A stretch of 56,025 bases of DNA from Pseudomonas sp. 6D_7.1_Bac1 (GTDB taxonomy: Bacteria > Pseudomonadota > Gammaproteobacteria > Pseudomonadales > Pseudomonadaceae), in assembly GCF_025465945.1 (NCBI RefSeq), contig NZ_JANLNW010000079.1, positions 1 to 56,025 on the forward strand. The letters are read 5' to 3'. The position numbers and the translations under genes were made by a program. The notes below the pieces were generated by a model, which was not told the origin of the DNA, did no database searches, and saw only the letters and a program-made list of their open reading frames with translations. Of this stretch, positions 41,445-49,583 are shown in pieces. The first letter of the stretch is position 1. Every line of letters starts with the position of its first letter.

Positions 41445-42278
41445 GTGCTCGCGACGGTTCTGGTGTTGGTGGCAGCGTTGTTGCACGCGGCCTGGAATAC
41501 CCTGATCAAATTCAGTGCTGAACGGTTATTGGTCGTGGCCTGCATGGACAGCGTGGCGATGCTGTTTGTCGCGCTGATGCTGGGTTTCGTCGCGCTGCCA
41601 CCCCTGGACATCTGGCCGTGGATTCTTGCCTCGGCGACCTTCGAGTTGCTCTATCGCTATCTGTTGATCCAGGCCTATCGGGTCGGAGATCTCGGGTTGG
41701 TCTATCCACTGATGCGCGGTTTGTCGCCATTGGTGGTGTTGGCGCTGACGCTGATTTTTGCCGGCGAGGTGCTGACGACTCGGCAGATACTCGGCATTTT
41801 GCTGATCCCGTTTGGCATGCTGTGCCTGGTCTGGCAGGGCGGTGGCGGGGAGCGTTTACCGTGGTCGATGTTGCCGGTGGTGGCGCTGATCGGCTTGTGT
41901 ATCGGCTGCTACACCTTTATCGATGGGCAGGCATTGCGGCGCTGGTCGCACCCGCTCGATTACCTGGTTTGGGTTACGCTGCTCAGTGCCTGGCCGTTTC
42001 CGCTGTTGGCGCTGGTGCGCAAGCGTTCGGCCTTTACGCTGTTCTGGCGAGAGCAGTGGCGATTGGGTTTGAGCGTCGGGTTCTGCGTGTTGTTCAGCTA
42101 CGCTTTGGTGCTCTGGGCCATGCAGTTGGGGTCGATTGCCGAAGCGGCTGCGTTGCGCGAGATCAGTGTGATTCTGGTGGTGCTGTTTGGCATGCGTTAC
42201 CTCAAAGAACCTTTCGGCAGGCCCAGGCTCTTGGCCTGTGGGCTGGTGCTGACCGGCATGCTCGTGATGAAGGTCTGA
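41445..42278 (+). CDS. EamA/DMT family transporter
   Basis: The 277-residue protein has ten predicted helices in two EamA repeats (HAAWNTLIKFSAERL in the first, LCIGCYTFIDGQALRRW opening the second). It belongs to the drug/metabolite transporter superfamily; the substrate is unknown. It starts at a GTG 4 nt after an AAGGAGG site. A MAPEG gene follows 35 nt later in the same direction. Confidence 0.9.
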   Translation: MLATVLVLVAALLHAAWNTLIKFSAERLLVVACMDSVAMLFVALMLGFVALPPLDIWPWILASATFELLYRYLLIQAYRVGDLGLVYPLMRGLSPLVVLALTLIFAGEVLTTRQILGILLIPFGMLCLVWQGGGGERLPWSMLPVVALIGLCIGCYTFIDGQALRRWSHPLDYLVWVTLLSAWPFPLLALVRKRSAFTLFWREQWRLGLSVGFCVLFSYALVLWAMQLGSIAEAAALREISVILVVLFGMRYLKEPFGRPRLLACGLVLTGMLVMKV

Positions 42279-42313
42279 GCGAACGTTGAAAAAACTCTAA
42301 AAAGGAATCTGCA

Positions 42314-42697
42314 ATGACTGTTGCTCTGTGGTGTGTATTGATCGCGATTTTCTTGCCGTACGTGTGCACCTCCATCGCCAAGATTGGGGGCAAGTTCGGG
42401 CTTCGGGATAATCATGATCCGCGAGATTTTCTTGAATCCCTCGACGGGTTTGCCAGGCGTGCGCACTGGGCTCAGCTGAACAGCTTTGAAGTGACCCCGG
42501 CGTTTGCCGCTGCGGTCATTGTTGCGCATCTGGCCGGCAATGCAGAGTTGGTGACGATCAACGTGCTATCGGTGCTGTTCATCACCAGTCGTCTGCTTTA
42601 CATCATCTGTTATCTCGCGGATTGGGCGATCCTGCGTTCGCTGGTGTGGTTTGTCGGCATGGGGCTGATTGCCAGTTTCTTTTTTGTATCGATTTGA
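42314..42697 (+). CDS. MAPEG family membrane protein
   Basis: The 127-residue protein has four hydrophobic segments and the MAPEG features FLESLDGFARRAHWAQLNSFE (near residues 39-59) and LFITSRLLYIICYL (near 90). MAPEG proteins include glutathione-dependent enzymes in eukaryotes; bacterial short members are mostly uncharacterised. It lies 35 nt after the EamA gene with an AAAGGA site and may be co-transcribed. Confidence 0.92.
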   Translation: MTVALWCVLIAIFLPYVCTSIAKIGGKFGLRDNHDPRDFLESLDGFARRAHWAQLNSFEVTPAFAAAVIVAHLAGNAELVTINVLSVLFITSRLLYIICYLADWAILRSLVWFVGMGLIASFFFVSI

Positions 42698-42736
42698 GGT
42701 TCAGTAGCTGAAATTTTCGGTGTTTGTGCGGGCCTC

Positions 42737-42800
42737 ATCGCGAGCAGGCTCGCTCCCACAGGGGAATGCATTCCTATGTGGGAGCGAGCCTGCTCGCGAT
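42737..42800. repeat. REP inverted pair (REPIN)
   Basis: Two inverted ATCGCGAGCAGGCTCGCTCC units with a 16-nt spacer lie between the convergent MAPEG and mltA genes. Confidence 0.9.
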
Positions 42801-42825
42801 AGCTATCTATCAGCCGAAACTAGGC

Positions 42826-44004
42826 TCAAGGTTTAACCGCGTCAGCCACCTGCGGCAGTTGCGGCAGCGCCGCGCCTTTTGGCCAGAGCATCCAGATCTG
42901 CCCTTGCTGTTTCATGTCGCCGGCCAGTTGCCCGGCGGCTTCACCCGTGCCCCAGAACAGGTCGGCACGCACTTCACCGGTGATCGCGCCGCCGGTGTCC
43001 TGCGCTGCGACCGGTCGCACCAGTGCGCTGCCATCAGGGCGAGTGGTGGATAACCACAGCAGGCTGCCCAGCGGAATGACCTTGCGATCCACCGCCACGC
43101 TGTAGCCCGAGGTCAGCGGCACGTTCAGCGAGCCGCGCGGGCCTTCGTTGCTGTCGGGGTTGCGATTGAAGAACACGTAGCTCGGGTTGCTGCCGAGCAA
43201 TTCCGGGATGCGCGTCGGGTGGGCCTTGGCCCAGGCGCTGATTGCGCCCATGGTCACTTCTTCTTTTTTCAACTCGCCCTGATCCACCAGCCAGCGGCCG
43301 ATAGGGCGGTAAGGGTGACCATTCTGGTCGGCATAGCCGATGCGCAATTGGCGGCCGTCTTCCAGTTGAATGCGGCCCGAGCCCTGGATCTGCAGAAATT
43401 GCAGGTCCATCGGGTCGGTCAGCCAGGCCAGTACCGGGGCCTTCACCCCTTTGGTTTCAATGGCGGCGGCATCGTCGTAAGGCTTGAGCACCCGGCCTTC
43501 AAGGCGACCGCGCAGGCGCTTGCCTTTGAGCTCCGGGTAAATGCTCTCCAGGGAGACGATGATCATGTCATCCGGCACGCCGTAAACCGGCACGTTGGCC
43601 GCCGGGTTCTGCGTCAGGCTGCCCGGATAGACCGGCTCGTAATAGCCGGTGATCAGGCCATTGGCATTGCCGCCGGAAGAGCGCAGGCCGTAGACCTCCA
43701 GGTGTTCCTTGAGGAAACCCCGGATGGCGTCGGCGGCTTGCGGTACGTTGGTGGCCGCCGCGCAAGTCGCGCCCCAGACCGGGTCGGCCTTGAGGCGGGT
43801 GCAGGCGCTGCGCCAGGATCCGAAGCCGGCCAGCAAGTCGTTATCGGACACCGTCGGCAAGGCTTCCCAGGTCGCGCTGGAATAGGTGGCGATGGCGTGG
43901 GTTTGAGGTTTCGCGTTGTCGCCACTGTTGCAACCGGCGAGCAGGGCGACCATCGGAAGGGTCCAGGCCAGAGTGTTGCGCCAGGACTTGAAACGGCTGT
44001 TCAT
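42826..44004 (-). CDS. mltA: Membrane-bound lytic murein transglycosylase A
   Basis: The 392-residue lipoprotein has a signal peptide ending in the lipobox LLAGC (Cys25) and the MltA domain plus 3D domain: GLITGYYEPVYPGS (near 125), YADQNGHPYRPIG (near 224) and the catalytic aspartate in AAQDTGGAITG (near 334). It cleaves peptidoglycan glycan strands to 1,6-anhydromuropeptides at the inner face of the outer membrane. It is a single gene, divergent from the cytochrome c' gene. Confidence 0.96.
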   Translation of the reverse strand: MNSRFKSWRNTLAWTLPMVALLAGCNSGDNAKPQTHAIATYSSATWEALPTVSDNDLLAGFGSWRSACTRLKADPVWGATCAAATNVPQAADAIRGFLKEHLEVYGLRSSGGNANGLITGYYEPVYPGSLTQNPAANVPVYGVPDDMIIVSLESIYPELKGKRLRGRLEGRVLKPYDDAAAIETKGVKAPVLAWLTDPMDLQFLQIQGSGRIQLEDGRQLRIGYADQNGHPYRPIGRWLVDQGELKKEEVTMGAISAWAKAHPTRIPELLGSNPSYVFFNRNPDSNEGPRGSLNVPLTSGYSVAVDRKVIPLGSLLWLSTTRPDGSALVRPVAAQDTGGAITGEVRADLFWGTGEAAGQLAGDMKQQGQIWMLWPKGAALPQLPQVADAVKP

Positions 44005-44132
44005 GCGGTACTTCCTTTACGGGTTGTTCGAGCGCTTCCAGCGTTCAAGCAACCCTTATTGTTAATAGGGCTATTGGTCTTTGCCGGCGACGCGAGGATA
44101 CTGGCCGCCGTTTCCCGTGACCTGAAGCCACC

Positions 44133-44582
44133 ATGACTCTTAAAATACTTTCTGTTGTATTGCTGGCCTGCCTGACGCTGTCCGCCTGCGGCGGTGTCGA
44201 TCCAAACTCGCCGCTGGGTCAGCGCAAGGCGATCTTCAAGCAAATGCTCAAGACTGGCGAAGAGCTGGGCGGCATGTTGCGTGGACGCATTCCGTTCGAC
44301 GGGCCGCGCTTTACCGATGGTGCGGTCAAACTCGACGCCTTGTCCCATGAGCCGTGGAAGCATTTCCCACAGGTTCGCGAGGACGGCAAAACCAGCGCCA
44401 AAGACGATGTCTGGCAACAGCAGGCGCGCTTCCAGGACATGGCCCGCACACTTGAGGCCGCCACCGGTGAATTGGTGATTGCCAGCCAGGTTCAGCCGTA
44501 CAAGGCCAGTAACCTGGGCCCGGCGGTGCAGAAAGTCGAAGACGCCTGTAGCGCGTGCCATAAACAGTTTCGTGATCACTGA
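44133..44582 (+). CDS. Cytochrome c' family lipoprotein
   Basis: The 149-residue protein has a signal peptide with a lipobox (LSAC, Cys18), then a helical region and a C-terminal heme-binding CSACH motif (residues 140-144) four residues before the end. C-terminal CxxCH after a four-helix bundle is the layout of cytochrome c'. The lipobox means it is likely anchored in a membrane, whereas classical cytochromes c' are soluble. Such proteins bind NO or CO; a specific role is not evident. It is a single gene. Confidence 0.88.
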   Translation: MTLKILSVVLLACLTLSACGGVDPNSPLGQRKAIFKQMLKTGEELGGMLRGRIPFDGPRFTDGAVKLDALSHEPWKHFPQVREDGKTSAKDDVWQQQARFQDMARTLEAATGELVIASQVQPYKASNLGPAVQKVEDACSACHKQFRDH

Positions 44583-44603
44583 TTCACTGAGTTGTAGATA
44601 ACC

Positions 44604-44735
44604 TGTGGCGAGGGAGCTTGCTCCCGCTGGGTGGCGAAGCCGCCCCAAAATCGGCTATCGCGATTATCCCGGGAAATCGCGTCAGCCGGACTGCGAACGC
44701 TACGCGTCCGAGCGGGAGCAAGCTCCCTCGCCACA
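44604..44735. repeat. Long composite REP palindrome
   Basis: GTGGCGAGGGAGCTTGCTCC outer arms enclose GGTGGCGAAGCCGCCCC and a divergent GCGAACGCTACGCGTCCGA arm. It lies between the convergent cytochrome c' and DUF1090 genes. Confidence 0.9.
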
Positions 44736-44771
44736 AAAGCACTGTGCTCAGTGAACTCATCTCGCCCCTTG

Positions 44772-45167
44772 TTACTTATCCAACTCATCCAGCGCTTGCT
44801 GCAATTCCTTACGGGACTCGGCGAGTTTGTCTTTGCGATTGTTGATCTTGTCGGCGTCACCCTTTTTCATGGCCTTGTCGAGGTCGGCCTGACGACGGCT
44901 GACTTCGCGCTTGGCGTCGAGCACCTTGTTCTCGCGCTCTTTCTTCAGGGCGGCGTCGGTGCAGTGGTCGGTGACTTCGCTCAGGGCTGTTTCCAGGCCA
45001 GCTTGCTGATCGGCATTGCCATGGGCCCTGGCCTGTTCGATCTGAGTGCTGATGGACTGGCGCTTGGCGGCGCATCCGGTGAGTTCCGGGGTTTCTTCGG
45101 CCGCCATCAGCGGTGCGGCCATGACGCCGCAAAGGATCAACACGGCGAGCGGTGAAAGAAACTTCAT
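44772..45167 (-). CDS. DUF1090 family periplasmic protein
   Basis: The 131-residue protein has a signal peptide (cleavage near LMA-AEE, residue 22), a conserved Cys pair (in LTGCAAKRQSI and VTDHCTDAAL) and a long charged coiled-coil C-terminus (KERENKVLDAKREVSRRQAD and onward). This is the DUF1090/YqjC layout; function unknown. It has a proper distance to ligB upstream (96 nt), which may hold its own promoter. Confidence 0.92.
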   Translation of the reverse strand: MKFLSPLAVLILCGVMAAPLMAAEETPELTGCAAKRQSISTQIEQARAHGNADQQAGLETALSEVTDHCTDAALKKERENKVLDAKREVSRRQADLDKAMKKGDADKINNRKDKLAESRKELQQALDELDK

Positions 45168-45263
45168 AAAGGCTCCGTTTAAAAAACATCAGGTCGGCGA
45201 GCCGATGGGCTGTTGGAGCGCATCGATACCCATTGGGTTCAAAACTGCCGGCTCTTTGATCAT

Positions 45264-46955
45264 TCAGAAACCGTCTATTCCGGCAGCGCGTAATTGTTCG
45301 CTCAAGGCCAGCACCTGCGGGTCGCGGAAAAATGCGCTCAATTGCGCAGCGCGCCCCGGGCCGATTCCGGCTTCGGTCTGCCATTGCTCAGTGTCTCGTT
45401 GCGCCAGTAATTGCCATGAGTCTGCAAGTCGGGCCTCACCCGTGGGTGGCAAGCCCAACGCCTTCAGCCAGCGTGAAAAGGGCTGTTGCCGGGCGCTTTG
45501 CAGGCTGTTCAGCAGGCGGCCACTGCTGCGCTCGCCGAAGCCGTCAATGTTAGCAAGCTCTTGGGCATCGAGGGTCAACCAATCGAGCAGCCCCTTGAGA
45601 CGCCCGGCGCTGATCAGTTTTTCCCAGGTTCCGGGGCCTATATGCTGCAGCGCCAGTCCTTGTTTGCCGCTGAGCCAGGTCAGCCGTGCGAGAAACTGGC
45701 TTTCGCAGCCCGGTGTCGGTTGCCAGCAACTGAGGTGATGAAAGTCTTCTGCGCGGGGCGCGGTTATGTCGGGCCGCTGGGCGCTGCGTAACACGACACT
45801 GTCGAGCCGTGGGATGGTCAGTCCCGCAAGGCTGATGGCGACCTGATCGCCGGGTCGGATATCCAGGGTCTGCCAGCGCTGCAGCGAACTGACGCTCACG
45901 CGTTTGATCTGCCGGTCATCCAGCATGACCGGAGCCAGTTCCAATACCGGGGTAATGCGCCCGGTACGACCGATTTTGAAATTGACCTTGCGTACTTCGG
46001 CCAACGCCTGGGCGAAAGGGTATTTCCAGGCCATGCTCCAGGAAGGCGTTTTAGCCTGCCAGCGTTCAGCCGCCGGGCGCTGGCTCTGACGCAGGACAAT
46101 GCCGTCGCTGGCAAACGGCAGGGGCGTGCGGTACCAGTGATCGCGCCAACGCTCGGCATCGGCAAACGCGCTGATGGGCTGGCTGTAGGGCTCACTGTCG
46201 GGGAAGCCTGATGCCTTCAGAAAGGCCAGGCGCGCCGGCAAACTGGCCGGACCTTGCGGCCAGTCCCAGACGAACAACCCTATCCCGTTGGCGTCCTCCG
46301 GGCTCAGCTCTTTACGGGCCATCAACCCGGCCACGGTGCTGCGGGCATTCAGGCTGCCACGTTTGGCTTGCACATGATCCGGCAGGCGCCAATAGAGCTC
46401 ACCTTGCAACAGCAGGTCCAGCGGTTGTGGCAGTTGCTGGGGAATCGCGGCGACCTTGCGCACCGAGGTGGTCCAGTCTTGACCGTAGAGGCCGTCCCCG
46501 CGGCTGATCGCTTGCTGGAGCTGGCCCTCGCGGTAAATCAGCGTGACCGCCACACCATCGACTTTGGGCTGGGCCCACACCTCGCTGCGCGACTTGAGCC
46601 AGGTTTCGACGGCGTGACTATCGGTGAGTTTTTCGAGGCCCGTATGGGGGATCGGATGGGCAACCGTGCCACGGGCGGTGCGCAGTGGATGTTCAGGTGT
46701 CGTGGTCAGGTCAAAGCATGCTTGCCAGGAAGCGAGGCGGGCGCGGGATTGGTCATAGAGTTCGTCGCTAACCAGCGAGCGTCCCTGTCGGTGATAGCTG
46801 TCGTCCCAATGATCGATTTGCTGTTGTAGTGCAGCTATTTCGGTTTGAACCCGGATGGGTGGCCAGTCGGGGCAGGTGTTCGCGTTAACGGTCTGACAAG
46901 CAACGATCAGCCAAAAGCCGATCAACGAACGAAGCGTGGGCAGCATCATGAGCAT
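45264..46955 (-). CDS. ligB: NAD-dependent DNA ligase LigB
   Basis: The 563-residue protein contains the adenylation domain with the lysine in QPKVDGVAVTLIY (KxDG, near residue 136), an OB fold and helix-hairpin-helix repeats (LANIDGFGERSSGRLLNSL). It lacks the BRCT domain and the full four-cysteine zinc site of LigA, as expected for LigB. The N-terminus is unusual: a hydrophobic segment (about residues 8-24) followed by NANTCPDW looks like a cleavable signal peptide. The start is uncertain; ATG codons at 46955, 46949 and 46946 are possible and the second lies best behind AAGGA. Confidence 0.94.
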   Translation of the reverse strand: MLMMLPTLRSLIGFWLIVACQTVNANTCPDWPPIRVQTEIAALQQQIDHWDDSYHRQGRSLVSDELYDQSRARLASWQACFDLTTTPEHPLRTARGTVAHPIPHTGLEKLTDSHAVETWLKSRSEVWAQPKVDGVAVTLIYREGQLQQAISRGDGLYGQDWTTSVRKVAAIPQQLPQPLDLLLQGELYWRLPDHVQAKRGSLNARSTVAGLMARKELSPEDANGIGLFVWDWPQGPASLPARLAFLKASGFPDSEPYSQPISAFADAERWRDHWYRTPLPFASDGIVLRQSQRPAAERWQAKTPSWSMAWKYPFAQALAEVRKVNFKIGRTGRITPVLELAPVMLDDRQIKRVSVSSLQRWQTLDIRPGDQVAISLAGLTIPRLDSVVLRSAQRPDITAPRAEDFHHLSCWQPTPGCESQFLARLTWLSGKQGLALQHIGPGTWEKLISAGRLKGLLDWLTLDAQELANIDGFGERSSGRLLNSLQSARQQPFSRWLKALGLPPTGEARLADSWQLLAQRDTEQWQTEAGIGPGRAAQLSAFFRDPQVLALSEQLRAAGIDGF

Positions 46956-47050
46956 CCTTGCTCGAGGGGGATGCTTGAAGGCTAGATCAGGTGCGAAGCC
47001 TGCGGGCGTGGGTAGTTTTCAGGGTGTGTCTAGCCCCGATCCGCGCCCAT

Positions 47051-47089
47051 GAAAAAGCCCCGCACGGCGAACCGTGCGGGGCTTTTTGT
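47051..47089. terminator. Terminator of metK
   Basis: AAAAAGCCCCGCACGG and CCGTGCGGGGCTTTTT form a 16-bp perfect stem with a short loop, 16 nt after the metK stop (minus strand). U-runs on both strands would let it act in both directions. Confidence 0.95.
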
Positions 47090-47104
47090 GCAGCCAGGAA
47101 AGTC

Positions 47105-48295
47105 TTACAGACCGGCAGCAGCGCGCAGAGAATCGGCGCGGTCGGTTTTTTCCCAAGTGAAGGTGGTGAAGGTATCGTCACCCACAGTCTTGGTTTGCGG
47201 CGTGCGACCGAAGTGGCCGTAGGCTGCGGTTTCCTGGTACATCGGGTGCAGCAGGTCGAGCATGGTAGTGATCGCGTATGGACGCAGGTCGAACACTTCG
47301 CGGACCAGTTTGACGATTTTGTCATCGCTGATCTTGCCGGTGCCGAAGGTGTTCAACGAAATCGAAGTCGGCTGGGCGACGCCGATGGCGTAGGAAACCT
47401 GAATCTCGCAGCGCTCGGCCAGGCCGGCAGCGACGATGTTCTTGGCGACATAACGACCAGCGTAAGCCGCGGAACGGTCAACCTTCGATGGATCTTTACC
47501 GGAGAACGCGCCACCGCCGTGACGGGCCATGCCGCCGTAGCTGTCAACGATGATCTTGCGACCGGTCAGGCCGCAGTCGCCAACCGGGCCACCGATGATG
47601 AAGTTGCCGGTCGGGTTGATGTGGAACTGGGTGTCCTTGGTCAGCAGCTCGGCTGGCAGCACGTGCTTGACGATCAGTTCCATCACGCCTTCGCGCAGGT
47701 CTTTGTAAGACACTTCCGGGTTGTGCTGGGTCGACAGCACGATCGCGTCGATAGCCACAACCTTGCCGTTTTCATAGCGGCAAGTGACTTGCGACTTGGC
47801 GTCCGGGCGCAGCCATGGCAGCAGGCCGGATTTGCGGGCTTCAGCCTGACGCTGAACCAGCTGGTGCGAGAAGGTGATCGGTGCTGGCATCAGCACGTCG
47901 GTTTCGTTGCTGGCGTAGCCGAACATCAGGCCCTGGTCGCCGGCGCCCTGATCTTCTGGCTTGCTGCGGTCAACGCCCTGGGCGATGTCTACCGACTGCT
48001 TGCCGATGATGTTCATCACGCCGCAGGTCGCGCCGTCGAAGCCGACATTCGAGCTGTTGTAGCCGATGTCGAGGATCACATTACGGACGATGTCTTCCAG
48101 GTCGACCCAGGCCGAGGTGGTGACTTCGCCGGCGATGATCGCCACGCCCGTTTTCACCAGAGTCTCGCACGCCACACGGGCGAACTTGTCTTCAGCAATG
48201 ATGGCGTCCAGCACCGCATCAGAAATCTGGTCGGCGATTTTGTCCGGATGCCCTTCAGACACGGACTCGGAGGTGAAAAGGGAGTATTCGCTCAT
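47105..48295 (-). CDS. metK: S-adenosylmethionine synthetase
   Basis: The 396-residue enzyme makes SAM from methionine and ATP. It has TSESVSEGHPDKIADQISDA at the N-terminus, GAGDQGLMFGYA (near residue 118), the P-loop-like GGGAFSGKDPSKVDRSAAY (near 259) and the C-terminal GHFGR. It starts 19 nt after the ArsR-methyltransferase gene, so the two are probably one operon, and ends at a strong hairpin. Regulation by that upstream gene is likely. Confidence 0.98.
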   Translation of the reverse strand: MSEYSLFTSESVSEGHPDKIADQISDAVLDAIIAEDKFARVACETLVKTGVAIIAGEVTTSAWVDLEDIVRNVILDIGYNSSNVGFDGATCGVMNIIGKQSVDIAQGVDRSKPEDQGAGDQGLMFGYASNETDVLMPAPITFSHQLVQRQAEARKSGLLPWLRPDAKSQVTCRYENGKVVAIDAIVLSTQHNPEVSYKDLREGVMELIVKHVLPAELLTKDTQFHINPTGNFIIGGPVGDCGLTGRKIIVDSYGGMARHGGGAFSGKDPSKVDRSAAYAGRYVAKNIVAAGLAERCEIQVSYAIGVAQPTSISLNTFGTGKISDDKIVKLVREVFDLRPYAITTMLDLLHPMYQETAAYGHFGRTPQTKTVGDDTFTTFTWEKTDRADSLRAAAGL

Positions 48296-48314
48296 CTCGA
48301 TGTTTTCCTACAAT

Positions 48315-49310
48315 TTACCGATGGTGAGTGTCGCCAGCCGGTCGCTGAAAATGGCGGACCTGGATCTGGAAACCATTACGTAAGCCTACATAGAGGCTTT
48401 CCCCGGGAACGAGTCCCGCAGCGGTGGCCCAACGGGCCAAATCGTCCTGTTCAAACCCCAACCAAAGATCACCGCAGGCCTCCCTGGCCCAACTTTGGTT
48501 GTGGCTACATAACTCTGTCACTAACAGGCTACCGCCTGGTTGCAGCAAACCAGCCATGTGCTTGAGCGCATCGGCTGGCGCGGCGAAATGGTGCAACACC
48601 ATGTTCAGTACAACGCAATCGGCCGTCAGGCTCACGCCATTCAATGCATCGGCCAATTGCAGGCTGACGTTAGCCAGCTTTTCACGTTCGCAGACCTGAC
48701 GCGCCAGTTCGAGCATCGCCGGGCTGTTGTCGAGCGCCGTGACCCGAGTGAAACGGCGCGCCAGCTCCGGCAGAAAACTGCCGTCGCCGGGGCCGACTTC
48801 AATCGCTGTGGCGTCTTCGTTGAAACTCAACTTGTCGAGCAGCGCCAGCACGCTTTCGCGGTACTGCGCGAGACTGGCGATCAAGTCTTGCTGGGCGCGA
48901 AACTTTTCCGCAACCCGTGAGAAAAAATCCTGGCTGGCAGCGGCTCGTTGCCCGTGGACCTGGCTGATTCGCGCTTGCACATCACTTGGCAAGCTCAGGT
49001 TGTCCACTTCTTCGAGCAGTGCGGCGTGCAGCTTGCCCCCCAGTTGTTCGGTGTGGGGCAGTGCGCGACGGTAAAAAATCGCGTTGCCTTCGCGACGGGT
49101 CGCTACCAGATCGGCCTGGGCCAGCACCTTCAAGTGGTGACTCATGCCCGATTGGCCAGTGGCGAAGATCTGCGCCAGCTCCAGTACGCCGAACGAATCG
49201 TTGGCCAGAGCGCGCAAAACGTTCAGCCGCAATGGATCGCCGCCGGCCTTGCACAGGGCCGCCAGCTCATCGCAATCGTCATGGCGAATGGAAGGCACGC
49301 GTAAATTCAT
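48315..49310 (-). CDS. sahR: ArsR-family regulator fused to SAM-dependent methyltransferase (SahR-type)
   Basis: The 331-residue protein has an N-terminal ArsR winged helix (about residues 10-90; LRVLRALANDSFGVLELAQI and GQSGMSHHLKVL) and a C-terminal class I methyltransferase-like domain (VGPGDGSFLPELA near residue 163, LNMVLHHF near 229). ArsR-methyltransferase proteins next to SAM-cycle genes have been described as SahR, a regulator that senses S-adenosylhomocysteine; the symbol rests on that architecture and on metK lying 19 nt downstream. Whether the methyltransferase fold is catalytic or only a sensor is unknown. A 22-nt palindrome lies 43 nt before the start. Confidence 0.75.
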   Translation of the reverse strand: MNLRVPSIRHDDCDELAALCKAGGDPLRLNVLRALANDSFGVLELAQIFATGQSGMSHHLKVLAQADLVATRREGNAIFYRRALPHTEQLGGKLHAALLEEVDNLSLPSDVQARISQVHGQRAAASQDFFSRVAEKFRAQQDLIASLAQYRESVLALLDKLSFNEDATAIEVGPGDGSFLPELARRFTRVTALDNSPAMLELARQVCEREKLANVSLQLADALNGVSLTADCVVLNMVLHHFAAPADALKHMAGLLQPGGSLLVTELCSHNQSWAREACGDLWLGFEQDDLARWATAAGLVPGESLYVGLRNGFQIQVRHFQRPAGDTHHR

Positions 49311-49352
49311 AAGGCCAGCAGTCTAGTGATGCACCGAAACCACCGCAAGGCC

Positions 49353-49374
49353 AATATCAAAAAGTTTTGATATT
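49353..49374. promoter_or_regulatory. Candidate SahR operator (perfect palindrome)
   Basis: AATATCAAAA-AG-TTTTGATATT is a perfect inverted repeat in the 273-nt divergent region between the ArsR-methyltransferase gene and tkt. Its position and symmetry fit an ArsR-type operator; a role in autoregulation of the metK operon is inferred. Confidence 0.65.
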
Positions 49375-49583
49375 GCTCGATAAATGGCACTTCCAGGGCT
49401 GCGCTTCACTCTACAAACGAAGCGCGGAAAGGTTTCACCCGACGAATCCGCATTTATCCACAGGAAAAACACTTCGGATCGACTATCTGTCATTGCCCCG
49501 AGGCTGTCCGCTGAGGGAAAATGCTCGCCTTTTTTCCGTTTCGTTTTATTCACTCTCGATTCAATTCCCGCAGGAGAACAGCG

